Below, piece after piece: positions 25,291-34,247 of a stretch of 64,000 nt of DNA. Made by a program: the position numbers and the translations under genes. Position 1 is the first letter of the stretch. Every line of letters begins with the position of its first letter. The DNA is from G965229605 sp965229605. Its GTDB lineage: Bacteria > Pseudomonadota > Alphaproteobacteria > CBDDJK01. The notes under the pieces are model-generated. The model saw only the letters and a program-made list of their open reading frames with translations, did no database searches and was not told the DNA's origin. The stretch lies in assembly GCA_965229605.1 (NCBI GenBank), contig OZ245892.1:806001-870000 (forward strand), read 5' to 3'.

Positions 25291-26427
25291 TCAATTTATT
25301 GCTTCGATTTCTTGTTCCCAGAATTCATGTAAATCTGAAAGGGTAACCGCTGATTCAATAAAAGCCTGCCCGATCCCCCAGCATAAAATCAGACGCGGGG
25401 TGCCTTGTTCAACTTTTTTATCGCTGCGCATTAAATCAACCATATCGCTGGCTTTAGGCTGGAATTGCGGGATATCTGACAAGCGGGTGGGCAGACCGGC
25501 TGCGGCAAGATGCCTCTCTACGCGCTGACAGTCTTGCATGGAACATAAGCCGCGCCCGGCAGAGAATTTCAAGGCCAGCACCATGCCAATCGCCACCGCT
25601 TCACCATGTAAAAGGGCCTGACCAAAACCAACTGCTGCCTCCAGCGCATGACCAAAGGTATGGCCCAAATTCAAAAGCGCACGTTGATTATTCTCTCGCT
25701 CATCGGCGGCAACAATCCGTGCCTTGGCTTCGCAACATCGGCTGATCGCCTCAATCCGGCAGCTTTGATCTCCATCCAAAAGTTTCTGGCCATTCACTTC
25801 CAGCCATTCAAAAAATTCAAGGTCATCAATGACCCCATATTTCACCATTTCGGCATAGCCAGCCCGCATCTCCCGGGGGGGCAAACTGTCCAGTGTATCA
25901 GTATCGGCCACAACCAGACGGGGCTGGTGAAAACTGCCAATCAGATTTTTCCCGGTGGCACTATTGACTCCGGTTTTCCCGCCAACCGAACTGTCAATCT
26001 GGGCCAGAAGACTGGTCGGGACTTGAATAAAACCAAGGCCACGCAGCAGGATAGCTGCCGCAAATCCGGCTAAATCGCCAACCACGCCGCCTCCCAGGGC
26101 CACCAGAAGACTGTTGCGCTCCAGATGGCAGGCTAAAAGCTTTTCCAGGCAATCGGGCAGCTTATGAAGGTCCTTGCTGGCCTCTCCGGCAGGAATGATA
26201 ACCTCATGGATTGAAGCTGGCCAACAGGCAGAAAGAGCAGCCCGCACTTTCTCTATATGAAGGGGGGCAACCTGATCATCGCTGATGATAACCAGCGGAG
26301 CTTTCTTTGCCAGATTCCTTTCAGTGATCATCGGGCCAAGCTGATCCAGAATACCGCCGCCAATCAGAATATCGTAATCTTGTGCTGTCGGGGCTTGCGA
26401 ATCAAAATTAACAGGAACTATACGCAT
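25291..26427 (-). CDS. aroB: 3-dehydroquinate synthase
   Basis: AroB converts DAHP to 3-dehydroquinate in the shikimate pathway, using NAD and a divalent metal. The 378 residues include the NAD-binding LVALGGGVVGDLAGFAAAI stretch, QVPTSLLAQIDSSVGGKTGVN, and the metal ligands in AGYAEMVKYG (Glu) and LNLGHTFGHALEA plus LLHGEAVAIGM (His). It follows aroK by about 54 bases in the same orientation, the standard aroKB pair. Its stop lies ten bases from the repeat end of the HNH element. Confidence 0.95.
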   Translation of the reverse strand: MRIVPVNFDSQAPTAQDYDILIGGGILDQLGPMITERNLAKKAPLVIISDDQVAPLHIEKVRAALSACWPASIHEVIIPAGEASKDLHKLPDCLEKLLACHLERNSLLVALGGGVVGDLAGFAAAILLRGLGFIQVPTSLLAQIDSSVGGKTGVNSATGKNLIGSFHQPRLVVADTDTLDSLPPREMRAGYAEMVKYGVIDDLEFFEWLEVNGQKLLDGDQSCRIEAISRCCEAKARIVAADERENNQRALLNLGHTFGHALEAAVGFGQALLHGEAVAIGMVLALKFSAGRGLCSMQDCQRVERHLAAAGLPTRLSDIPQFQPKASDMVDLMRSDKKVEQGTPRLILCWGIGQAFIESAVTLSDLHEFWEQEIEAIN

Positions 26428-26480
26428 TCTAAATGGCCTTTTTAGAAATATGTAACAAGAATAAGGTCCTCTGGCATCAA

Positions 26481-27029
26481 TCAGTGCTGGTAAAAATCTA
26501 AAAGCCCGTTTTGAACCCGCGCCAATATCAGCGATTTATCCTCATTCGTGCTTAAAGCCGTTACATCAGCTTGCGCATAAACCGGATAACGATCCTCAAT
26601 CATCTTGCGTAATTGCGACTCCGGGTCCTCAACATTCATCAAAGGACGATGGGTTTTGCGACTCAAACGTGGCCAAAGCACATCAAACTCGGCCTTCAGC
26701 CAGACCGTGACCGCGCCGTCCTGCAAATGCGCCCGGGTTGGAGGATGAATAAAGGCTCCGCCGCCGCTGCCTATAATATTTTGTGGGCCCGATAATAAAC
26801 GCTCGATCACGCGCTGCTCCCGGCTGCGGAAAAACGCTTCGCCGTGATTGGCAAAAATATCAACAATCGATTCGCCAGCAGCGGCCTCGATCTCGGTGTC
26901 CGCATCAATATAAGGCAGTTTCAAACTTGCCGCCAGTAACCGCCCGATAGCAGATTTGCCCGCCCCCATCATCCCGACCAGGACAATAGAACGACCATCC
27001 CGGCGGGTACAGTCAACCAGTTCTTTCAT
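26481..27029 (-). CDS. aroK: Shikimate kinase
   Basis: A 182-residue P-loop kinase that phosphorylates shikimate. The Walker A region is VGMMGAGKSAIGR (about 18-30), the shikimate-binding DADTEIEAAAG follows near residue 42, then FRSREQRVIERL and GSGGGAFIHPPTR. The LSRKTHRPLM lid is present. It is 13 bases downstream of bamE and precedes aroB; all three probably share a transcript. Confidence 0.94.
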   Translation of the reverse strand: MKELVDCTRRDGRSIVLVGMMGAGKSAIGRLLAASLKLPYIDADTEIEAAAGESIVDIFANHGEAFFRSREQRVIERLLSGPQNIIGSGGGAFIHPPTRAHLQDGAVTVWLKAEFDVLWPRLSRKTHRPLMNVEDPESQLRKMIEDRYPVYAQADVTALSTNEDKSLILARVQNGLLDFYQH

Positions 27030-27042
27030 TAAGAATCAGCCA

Positions 27043-27534
27043 TTAAAAGTCTGTTCCGGCACCCTGATCGACAGGGCGGGTCCCCAAATTTCCGAAAAGC
27101 TGCTCAAAGAATGAAAAGGAGCGTCCGGCTGTCGGGGTTTCGTCCGCCGAATAGACAATATTCTTTTTATCATCCAGGGTATAATTTTTAATGTCGGCAA
27201 GAATACCCGCTTCATCAAAGGTCAGTTCCAGCACCCGGTAGTCGGTGATTTCCAGATCAAGAGGCCCATATCCTTCGCGCCGTTCGCTGATATAATACCA
27301 GACTCTGGCATCAAAGGCTGCCGCTGCCGAGGGGGAGCCAAGAGCCTGAATCACCTGCTGGCGATCACTTCTGCCGGTTTCAACTTGCGCCAGTTTGCTT
27401 TCTGGAGGCAAGTTTCCGCGCACAACCACGGTGGTTTCGCAGCCAAGAAGCACAAGCCCGCCAAGCAGGCCAATGAAAGCCGACAAGACACGGGGAAAAA
27501 AGACACGCGAAAAATTGTTTTTGTATCGTTGCAT
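27043..27534 (-). CDS. bamE: Outer-membrane assembly lipoprotein BamE (SmpA/OmlA family)
   Basis: A 163-residue lipoprotein of the BAM complex. The lipobox GLVLLGCETT puts the lipidated Cys at 32. The BamE fold shows as VETGRSDRQQVIQALGSPSAAA and the WYYISERREGYG strand. I start at the ATG at 27534; the open frame continues to 27864 but that extension crosses the divergent DUF177 gene and lacks a signal peptide. An Asn/Gly-rich C-terminal tail follows the domain. It heads the bamE-aroK-aroB group and is divergent from the DUF177 gene, a common alphaproteobacterial arrangement. Confidence 0.85.
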   Translation of the reverse strand: MQRYKNNFSRVFFPRVLSAFIGLLGGLVLLGCETTVVVRGNLPPESKLAQVETGRSDRQQVIQALGSPSAAAAFDARVWYYISERREGYGPLDLEITDYRVLELTFDEAGILADIKNYTLDDKKNIVYSADETPTAGRSFSFFEQLFGNLGTRPVDQGAGTDF

Positions 27535-27670
27535 GGTGCAGGGTATAAATGAAAAAAAAGAGTTTACAAGCAAACTGCCTTTTTTTCCATAGTTTATCGT
27601 GTCTTTTTGGGCACAGTATTTGTTTATGTGACGATCTGATTGGGTTGCGATCCGGGTATGGAGTTTGGTC

Positions 27671-28243
27671 ATGCGTGCTTTAAAGCCCAAAACCGGCAGT
27701 GAGAATGAATTTAGCCGTTTTTTTCGCGTATCAGACTTGCCTGCTAAAGGGGAGCGGTTTGATTTTTCTGCCAAGCCGGAAGAATGTGCAGCTTTAGCGA
27801 TTCGGCTTGACCTGATTGAGTTGCGCAAGCTTGAAGGCTGGGCGCGGGTGCGGGTTTTGCCCAATCGCAGCCCGGTAGAGGTGTCGTCTGGCGATAGTTC
27901 TGGCGGGCGCGGACGAAAGCGGGTGAAAGGCGGAGCCGCTGGTGATCTGATTGAAGTGGACGGTATGCTTGTGGCAGAATTTACGCAGCCGTGTGTTTTG
28001 ACTCTTGCCCCGGTTGAAGGCGAATATTCGGGGGCTTTTCACTATTTCTATACATCGTATAAAGGTCATTCACAAAGCGAGGTCTCTGGCGATGCAGACC
28101 CGCCGGAGCCCCTTGAAGACGGCGGCATTGACCTTGGAGAAGCGGCCACCCAGTGGTTGAGCCTTCATCTTCCGGATTTTCCGCGTGCGCCGGGCGTTAC
28201 GCTGGAAAATATCCTTTCTCCGGCTTCCCGATATGACCCGTAA
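27671..28243 (+). CDS. DUF177/YceD-family protein
   Basis: A 190-residue YceD-like protein. The family is linked to 23S rRNA accumulation and usually lies beside rpmF, plsX or bamE. Visible family traits are the opening EFSRFFRVSDLPAKGERFDFSAKPEECAALA, a variable strand region, VDGMLVAEFTQPCVLTLAPVE, and the acidic closing block DGGIDLGEAATQWLSLHLPDFPRAPG. I use the ATG at 27671 instead of the TTG two codons earlier. Here plsX and fabH do not follow; the next gene is a metalloprotease-like protein that overlaps its 3' end. Confidence 0.82.
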   Translation: MRALKPKTGSENEFSRFFRVSDLPAKGERFDFSAKPEECAALAIRLDLIELRKLEGWARVRVLPNRSPVEVSSGDSSGGRGRKRVKGGAAGDLIEVDGMLVAEFTQPCVLTLAPVEGEYSGAFHYFYTSYKGHSQSEVSGDADPPEPLEDGGIDLGEAATQWLSLHLPDFPRAPGVTLENILSPASRYDP

Positions 28244-28955
28244 AAATATGACACGTGAAAACAAGATGCAGATGCTGGTTGATGATATGGAGGTTCTGGT
28301 CAGCCGGAAACGGGTGAAGCATGTCCGCTTTGCGGTTCACCCGCCGCATGGCGAGGTCAGACTGACGGTGCCTTTTTTTCTGGGCACCAAAAAAATTCAG
28401 GATATTATTCGCGCCGAACGGGCCTGGATTGAAAAGAAACAGGCGGTGGTTGCCGCGCAGCCCCGACCGGCTCCCAAAATATTTGCCGAGGATGAAATCC
28501 ATCCCTATCTGGGGGAGGATTATCGGCTGAATGTCATTCGTGCGAATAAAAAACCGTCTGTATCGCTGGAAAAAGACCATATCCTGCGCTTGCAGGTGCC
28601 CTTGGATGCCAGCCCGAGCGATTGCGAGAAGATTTTAACCGAATGGTATCGCAAACAGATGAAAATGATTGTCCCGCCGCTGATTGAAAAATGGGAACAG
28701 CGCACCGGCCTTGCTGTTCAGACCTATGGCATCAAACGCATGAAAACCCGCTGGGGCACCTGCAACCCGCAGCATCGGCGGATATGGCTCAGCCTTGATT
28801 TAATCAAAAAACCGCCGATTTGCCTTGATTATGTCATTGTGCATGAAATGGTCCATTTCTGGGAGCGTTTGCATAACAAGAACTTTACCCGTCATATGGA
28901 CCGCATCATGCCGGACTGGCGCGATATCAAGAAACAGCTGAATAATATAGCGTGA
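28233..28955 (+). CDS. YgjP/WLM-type zinc metallopeptidase-like protein (DUF45)
   Basis: A protein of about 240 residues. The opening VLVSRKRVKHVRFAVHPPHGEVRLTVP-like region and RTGLAVQTYGIKRMKTRWGTC, SLDLIKKPPICLDYVIVHEM and HFWERLHNKNFTRHM are characteristic of the DUF45 (YgjP) family. The zinc site is HEMVH with a third His in the NKNF region. These are presumed cytoplasmic zinc peptidases of unknown substrate. I start at ATG 28233, overlapping DUF177 by 11 bases; ATG 28248 is an alternative, and the frame opening at 28185 is too deep in the previous gene. Confidence 0.8.
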   Translation: MTRKNMTRENKMQMLVDDMEVLVSRKRVKHVRFAVHPPHGEVRLTVPFFLGTKKIQDIIRAERAWIEKKQAVVAAQPRPAPKIFAEDEIHPYLGEDYRLNVIRANKKPSVSLEKDHILRLQVPLDASPSDCEKILTEWYRKQMKMIVPPLIEKWEQRTGLAVQTYGIKRMKTRWGTCNPQHRRIWLSLDLIKKPPICLDYVIVHEMVHFWERLHNKNFTRHMDRIMPDWRDIKKQLNNIA

Positions 28956-28967
28956 GTGTTGTGCGGG

Positions 28968-29213
28968 TTATGGATTGGTGTTCAGGTAAATAATCGCGAC
29001 AAACACAACAAGCAGTCCCAGCACCACCAGCCGCTGCAAGCCAACATAGAACTGCCCTTCGGGTTTCAACACATCATCGCGGCGGCGCAGCAGCGAATCT
29101 TTGCGCAAGGCAAGCAGATTGCCCCCGCGCACATGTTTGCGGGTTTTCCAGTGCAGCCATAAACCGGCCAGCGACAAAAGCACGCCGATTCCCATAAGAA
29201 TTTTGATGGCCAT
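28968..29213 (-). CDS. Small two-helix membrane protein, unknown function
   Basis: An 81-residue protein with a hydrophobic helix at about residues 4-20, a strongly basic loop (HWKTRKHVRGG, KDSLLRRRDDVLKPEG) and a second helix at about 61-77. It is oriented with rnd, starting 41 bases after the rnd stop. I do not recognise the family. Topology with the basic loop inside is likely. Confidence 0.55.
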   Translation of the reverse strand: MAIKILMGIGVLLSLAGLWLHWKTRKHVRGGNLLALRKDSLLRRRDDVLKPEGQFYVGLQRLVVLGLLVVFVAIIYLNTNP

Positions 29214-29253
29214 TTCTTTTAATCTGTTCTTTTAATCTATTCTTTTAGTGTGA

Positions 29254-30465
29254 TCATGCCTTGCCGTCATGTAGCGTGATTTTTTCACTTTCTGGATCAA
29301 AGCCAATCCATAGTTTTCCATCCATCATTTTTTGTGCGGCATCGCCAAAGACCTCGGCCCGCCAGCCCTTTTGGCAGGCTAATAATTTTTGTTCAGAACG
29401 CCCTTTTTTTCTGGAAGAAGAAGCATGCTGGCGGACCAGCATATCAAGGTCGTGCGCCGTTGCAATCAGCCGGGCAGCGACTCCATATTCCGTGCTTTTT
29501 AACTTTAAAATCAGCTTCAGGATTTCAAGCATGGCTTGCTGGCGGGCTGAAAGACGGCCTGCGGGCTTTTCAGGCACCGGCCATTGCGCGGCTGGAGACT
29601 CCAAAGCCGCATTGATCTCCTTTAACATGTCCTTGCCTGATTTTGACCGGGCAAAGCCTTGTGGAAGGCCGCGCGTTTGTTCCATCTCCTGCTCGGTTCG
29701 CGGGGCATGGGCGGCAATATCAATCAAACTGTCATCTTTGATGATTCGCGGGCGTGGCATGTCGCGGGCCTGCGCGGTCCGTTCTCGCCAGGCCGCCAGC
29801 CGTGTCAAAAGATGGAAAAAACGCGGATTGCCCGGCGTGGTCTTTAAACGTCGCCAGGCTTCTTCAGGATCGGTCTGATAGGTCGCTGGCGTGGTCAGCA
29901 CGGCCATTTCCTCGTCCATCCAGTGGCGGCGGTTTTGCCGCTCCAGGCTTTCTGCCAGCTTTTCATAGACCGGTCCCAGATATTCCACATCGTTCAAGGC
30001 ATAGGCTGTTGCCTTGGCTGGCAGAGGCCGTTTTGACCAGTCGGTCATGCGCACGGATTTATCAATTTTTGCCCCGCACAGCCTGTCCACAATGGCACTA
30101 TAGGAAACCTGATCGCCATAGCCGGTGACGGCGGCAGCAAGCTGGGTATCAAAAATCGGGGCGGGCAGCTTTCCACTGATATGAAAGAAAAGGTCCATGT
30201 CCTGTCTGGCGGCATGAAACAATTTCAGGACTGGCTCATCGCATAAAAGCGCGAACAGGGGCGCCAGGTCAATATCGGGTGCCAGAGGATCAACCAGACC
30301 AATCAGCCCGCTTTCTTTGGGGCCTGCCAGTTGTGTCAGACAGAAATGCGGCCAATAGGTCCGGTCGCGCATAAATTCGGTATCGACGGCAACATAGGTC
30401 TGTTTGGCCAGTTCTTGACAGAAAACCTTTAAATCAGCTGTTTTTTTGATAAAGCGCGGGGGCAT
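29254..30465 (-). CDS. rnd: Ribonuclease D
   Basis: RNase D trims tRNA 3' ends. From the proposed ATG at 30465 it has 403 residues: the DEDD exonuclease domain with Exo I VAVDTEFMRD (Asp28, Glu30), KLFHAARQDMDLFF (Exo II) and AYALNDVEYLGPVYEKL (Exo III), then an HRDC domain (MPRPRIIKDDSLIDIAAHAP). The frame extends 39 codons further upstream, but that part overlaps aroC in another frame and is not conserved-looking. aroC ends 11 bases before. Confidence 0.9.
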   Translation of the reverse strand: MPPRFIKKTADLKVFCQELAKQTYVAVDTEFMRDRTYWPHFCLTQLAGPKESGLIGLVDPLAPDIDLAPLFALLCDEPVLKLFHAARQDMDLFFHISGKLPAPIFDTQLAAAVTGYGDQVSYSAIVDRLCGAKIDKSVRMTDWSKRPLPAKATAYALNDVEYLGPVYEKLAESLERQNRRHWMDEEMAVLTTPATYQTDPEEAWRRLKTTPGNPRFFHLLTRLAAWRERTAQARDMPRPRIIKDDSLIDIAAHAPRTEQEMEQTRGLPQGFARSKSGKDMLKEINAALESPAAQWPVPEKPAGRLSARQQAMLEILKLILKLKSTEYGVAARLIATAHDLDMLVRQHASSSRKKGRSEQKLLACQKGWRAEVFGDAAQKMMDGKLWIGFDPESEKITLHDGKA

Positions 30466-30476
30466 TCTGTTTCTGC

Positions 30477-31592
30477 TTACCCCTTTATTGGGCCGATTTG
30501 GGCGCGATGTCTTAAAAGATGATCGGCCAGCGTGAAGGCCATCATGGCCTCGCCAACCGGCACGGCCCGAATACCGACGCAAGGATCATGGCGGCCTTTG
30601 GTGGAGACTTCAACGGCGGTGCCATCGGTGGTGACGGATTGACGGGGGATAAGAATAGAACTGGTGGGTTTAACCGCAAAGCGGGCGATGATCGCTTGCC
30701 CTGATGACAGGCCACCCAAAATGCCCCCTGCATGGTTAGAAGAAAAAGATATATCTCCTGTTGAATCGGGTGCCGGATAGAGTTCATCGGCATTTTCTTC
30801 GCCAGACAATTCTGCCGCCGCAAAGCCATCGCCGATTTCAACCCCTTTGACGGCATTGATTGACATCAGGGCTTTGGCGAGGTCTGCATCCAGCTTGTCA
30901 ATAACCGGCGCACCAAGACCGGCAGGGATTCCATTGGCTTCCAGCTCAACCACCGCGCCGAGTGAGGAGCCTTGTTTCCGTGCCTGATCAAGATATGCCT
31001 CCCATTCTTTTGCAGCCACCGGATCCGGGCAGAAAAAAGGATTTTGATCAACTTGCGTCCAGTCAAAACGGCTACGGTCTATTTTATGCGGCCCCATCTG
31101 CACCAATGCCCCGCGAATGGTCAAATCAGATGGTGCTTCAGGCTCCAGCAACTGGCGCAAGATAACCCGGGCAATGGCACCGGCCGCCACCCGCATCGCG
31201 GTTTCTCTCGCCGAAGACCGCCCGCCGCCACGATAATCCCGATGCCCGTACTTCTTCCAATAGGTATAATCCGCATGACCCGGACGGAAACTCCGGGCGA
31301 TATCCGAATAATCCTTGCTGCGCTGATCGGTATTCTCAATCAACAGGCCTATCGGCGTGCCAGTCGTCAGACCCTCAAACACACCCGAAAGAATGCGGAC
31401 CTGATCAGCCTCCCGGCGCTGGGTCGTAAAACGCGATTGTCCCGGCTTGCGCCGATCCAGCCAGGGCTGTATATCCTCCTCACTCAACGGCAAACAAGGC
31501 GGCACACCGTCTATAATCGCGCCAATCGCCGGGCCATGACTCTCTCCAAAGGTTTGATAGCTCAGGCTATGCCCAAATCTGTTGCCACTCAT
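30477..31592 (-). CDS. aroC: Chorismate synthase
   Basis: AroC makes chorismate from EPSP with reduced FMN, the last common step of aromatic synthesis. The 371 residues carry the family signatures: MSGNRFGHSLSYQTFGESHG at the start, the histidines at GESHG and FRPGHADYTYWKKYG, DYRGGGRSSARETAMRVAAG, and RHDPCVGIRAVPVGEAM near the end. It lies between ydcH and rnd on the minus strand. Together with aroK and aroB this places three shikimate steps within 7 kb, in two transcription units. Confidence 0.96.
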   Translation of the reverse strand: MSGNRFGHSLSYQTFGESHGPAIGAIIDGVPPCLPLSEEDIQPWLDRRKPGQSRFTTQRREADQVRILSGVFEGLTTGTPIGLLIENTDQRSKDYSDIARSFRPGHADYTYWKKYGHRDYRGGGRSSARETAMRVAAGAIARVILRQLLEPEAPSDLTIRGALVQMGPHKIDRSRFDWTQVDQNPFFCPDPVAAKEWEAYLDQARKQGSSLGAVVELEANGIPAGLGAPVIDKLDADLAKALMSINAVKGVEIGDGFAAAELSGEENADELYPAPDSTGDISFSSNHAGGILGGLSSGQAIIARFAVKPTSSILIPRQSVTTDGTAVEVSTKGRHDPCVGIRAVPVGEAMMAFTLADHLLRHRAQIGPIKG

Positions 31593-31617
31593 CGAAATGC
31601 TTTAACTCTCTTAAAAA

Positions 31618-31794
31618 TCAAGCCGTATCAGCATCAGCCAGCTTATGTATATTATCCTTGAGCGCCAGTTTCTCGCGCTTTAACTTCGTAACAACCGATG
31701 AATCAGGCGATGGTCGTGTTTCCTCCCGATGCAACGCCTTGTCTAAATTCTCATGCTTCTGACGTAAAGAATCAATGCGCTCGTTGACACTCAT
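31618..31794 (-). CDS. YdcH/DUF465-family small protein
   Basis: A 58-residue, highly charged helical protein: MSVNERIDSLRQKHENLDKA, then VTKLKREKLALKDNIHKL. This is the DUF465 (YdcH) pattern of two antiparallel helices, function unknown. The start at 31794 is supported by a strong gggagg site; the frame extends ten codons further without support. It is just upstream of aroC on the same strand. Confidence 0.8.
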   Translation of the reverse strand: MSVNERIDSLRQKHENLDKALHREETRPSPDSSVVTKLKREKLALKDNIHKLADADTA

Positions 31795-32023
31795 AAATTT
31801 CCTCCCTCTTGTTGTGGCCTGCACTCTTTAATAACCAGAGAACTTGATCATGAAACCCGAAACAATAAAGCACAGGATGTGATTTGTCTTTTCAATGTAA
31901 GGTGCGTTGCGCATAAGATCAATCCAAAGCATCACACCCAAAGCACAAGGACAGTAAAAATTTGCCGTGCCGCAATGTGCTTTGTAACAGGCATGATAAT
32001 TTCGATAAAAGAAGGCTATAGTC

Positions 32024-33277
32024 TTGCCAGAGAAAACAGCTGTAAAAACAAAGAAATTACCGCTTAAAAACTGCCGGGTGCTGGATTTAACCAATGTGCT
32101 GGCCGGGCCTTTCTGCTGTCATCAGCTGGCCCATCTGGGCGCGCAGGTGATTAAAATCGAAAACCCGGCAGGCGGCGATCTGGCCCGTCGTCTGGGGGCT
32201 GATCCCGACTTGAACCAGAGCTTGATGGGCGTTTCCTTTCTCGCGCAAAATAGCGGTAAACGCTCGATAACGCTTGATCTAAAATCACCCGCCGGAAAGA
32301 AAATCCTGAAAAAGCTGGTGGCAACAGCCGATGTTCTGGTCGAAAATTTTCGCCCGGGAGTCATGAACCGCTTAGGCCTTGGCTATGATGTCCTGATCAA
32401 AGAAAATCCGGCTTTGGTCTATTGCGCCATTTCCGGTTTTGGACAGGATGGGCCGCTGCGCGATCTTCCGGCCTATGACCAGATTATTCAGGGGCTATCC
32501 GGAGTCATGAGCCTGACCGGCGATGAATCCACCGCTCCACTTCGCGTAGGTTATCCGGTGGCTGATACGATTGGCGGCCTGACCGCAGCCTTTGCGATCT
32601 CAGCCGCACTGGCTGGTCGGTCAACAAATCCCGATAATCCGGGTGGCTGTTTTATCGATATTTCAATGCTGGAATCGGTGATGGCCACCATGGGCTGGGT
32701 GGTCTCCAATTATCTGATTGCCGGTCAACCCCCGCAGCCTCTGGGTAATCAGAATTTCACAGCAAGCCCGTCCGGCACCTTTCAAACCGGCAATGGACTC
32801 TTGAATATTGCCGCCAATAAACAGGAACAATTCGAATCCCTTTGTCAGGTTATTGGAAAACCTGAACTATCAGCCGACCCGCGCTTTGCCACCCGCCAGG
32901 CCCGGCTGGATAACCGCAAGGCCCTTTCTGACACGCTGGAATCTGCCTTGTCCACAAACTCTGCTGATCAATGGGCGCAGGCCCTCAACAGGGCAGGGGT
33001 GCCAGCCGGTTCTATTCTGTCGGTCCCCGAAGCTCTGGCGCATCCGCAAATTGCTGAACGGGGAATGATCGGGACCTTCCCCTCATTTAACCCCTCACAA
33101 ACAAGCGGGGAGAAGCGCGACCTTTCGCTTGCGCGGACAGGAATCAAGCTGAATAGTCAGGTGCCGAAAACGCAGACCCCGCCGCCTGTGCTTGGTCAGC
33201 ATACGCAAGAGATTTTGACCGAGCTTGGCTTTTCCACCGCCGAGATTGAAGCTTTTAGACAGGATAAGATCATATGA
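32024..33277 (+). CDS. CaiB/BaiF family III CoA-transferase
   Basis: A 417-residue enzyme with the family III pattern: LPLKNCRVLDLTNVLAGPFC, HLGAQVIKIENPAGGDLAR, ADVLVENFRPGVMNRLGLGYD, and YDQIIQGLSGVMSLTG, where the Asp of AYDQ is the likely nucleophile. Members move CoA between carboxylic acids or racemise 2-methylacyl-CoAs. It starts at TTG in a leader with no good ribosome site, so the start is uncertain. The citrate-synthase-like gene begins four bases before its stop (overlap), suggesting the two act together on a CoA ester. Confidence 0.85.
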   Translation: MPEKTAVKTKKLPLKNCRVLDLTNVLAGPFCCHQLAHLGAQVIKIENPAGGDLARRLGADPDLNQSLMGVSFLAQNSGKRSITLDLKSPAGKKILKKLVATADVLVENFRPGVMNRLGLGYDVLIKENPALVYCAISGFGQDGPLRDLPAYDQIIQGLSGVMSLTGDESTAPLRVGYPVADTIGGLTAAFAISAALAGRSTNPDNPGGCFIDISMLESVMATMGWVVSNYLIAGQPPQPLGNQNFTASPSGTFQTGNGLLNIAANKQEQFESLCQVIGKPELSADPRFATRQARLDNRKALSDTLESALSTNSADQWAQALNRAGVPAGSILSVPEALAHPQIAERGMIGTFPSFNPSQTSGEKRDLSLARTGIKLNSQVPKTQTPPPVLGQHTQEILTELGFSTAEIEAFRQDKII

Positions 33278-34113
33278 CAGTTTCTCCGCCCCCTTCGGAT
33301 ACAGCTGGCGAGGCCTGGTGGCAGACCGGCATCATCGACATGGAACCCGGGCAGATTCGCTATCGCGGCTATGCGATAGAAGAGCTGATTGGCACCACAA
33401 GTTTTTCCGGGATGCTCTGGCTAATGCTGCGGGGTGAACTGCCAACAGCTGATCAGGCCAGCCTTCTCGATACGGCTTTGATGGCAGGGGTTGATCACGG
33501 ACCACAGGCCCCTTCTATTGCGATAGCACGGATGGCGGCAACTTGCGGGGTTGGGCTGAATAATGCGATGGCGTCCGGCTTGAATGTGCTTGGCGATGTG
33601 CACGGTGGGGCCGGAGAGCAAGCGGTTGAGCTTTACCAGACGATTGCCGGGAAAATTAACGAAGGTCAAATTCGTGAACAGGCTCTTGAACAAGCTACGC
33701 GCCAGATTATCAAAGAACGTTTAAGCAAGCCCGGTACTTTTATCCCGGGTTTTGGTCACCGATTTCATCCGGTTGATCCGCGGGCTCCGCGTTTATTGAG
33801 TCTGGTTGAGGGTGCTGCACAAAAGGGGAGCGTGTCGGGCCTTTATGCCACGATTGCCCGGCAGATTGAGCAGGTCTTGGCACAGGAAAAGGGCAAAGCG
33901 ATCCCGCTTAATATTGATGGTGCGACAGCTGTTATTTATGCGGAACTGGGCTTTGCGGCCCCGCTTGCACGCGGGCTTTTTTGCTTGTCGCGTGCTGTTG
34001 GGATTTTGGCTCATGCCTGGGAGCAAACACAGCAAGGCGGGCGCAATAAAGGCCCTTTGCCTCCGCCACAAACCTGGAGCTATAGCGGGCCGGGTCCACG
34101 ACCTGTTAAATAA
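33274..34113 (+). CDS. Short citrate-synthase-like protein (citryl-CoA lyase type)
   Basis: A 279-residue protein, well below the 370-430 of true citrate synthases. It has the catalytic elements: His110 (GDVHGGAGE), His162 (FIPGFGHRFHP) and Asp215 (PLNIDGATA). Short proteins of this kind are often called citryl-CoA lyases and probably cleave or form C-C bonds in citryl-CoA-like thioesters. The overlap with a CaiB-type CoA transferase suggests a two-step route: CoA is loaded onto an acid, then an acetyl-CoA unit is removed or added. That pathway is inference. Confidence 0.8.
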   Translation: MTVSPPPSDTAGEAWWQTGIIDMEPGQIRYRGYAIEELIGTTSFSGMLWLMLRGELPTADQASLLDTALMAGVDHGPQAPSIAIARMAATCGVGLNNAMASGLNVLGDVHGGAGEQAVELYQTIAGKINEGQIREQALEQATRQIIKERLSKPGTFIPGFGHRFHPVDPRAPRLLSLVEGAAQKGSVSGLYATIARQIEQVLAQEKGKAIPLNIDGATAVIYAELGFAAPLARGLFCLSRAVGILAHAWEQTQQGGRNKGPLPPPQTWSYSGPGPRPVK

Positions 34114-34247
34114 GAGATATTTCAAACAAGTTGCATTTTATTTTTGATATGTCACAAGCCACTATGTATTCTAGCAATCAATCATGGAGTGTTTCCTTGA
34201 TATTAATTTGTTAAAGGCATCTTTCTTTTGGGTAAGCGAGTTTTATT

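Noticed and set aside
27535..27864. 110-codon extension of BamE
   Set aside because: It overlaps the divergent DUF177 gene and would bury the lipoprotein signal.
30466..30582. 39-codon extension of RNase D
   Set aside because: It lies within aroC in another frame and has no RNase D features.
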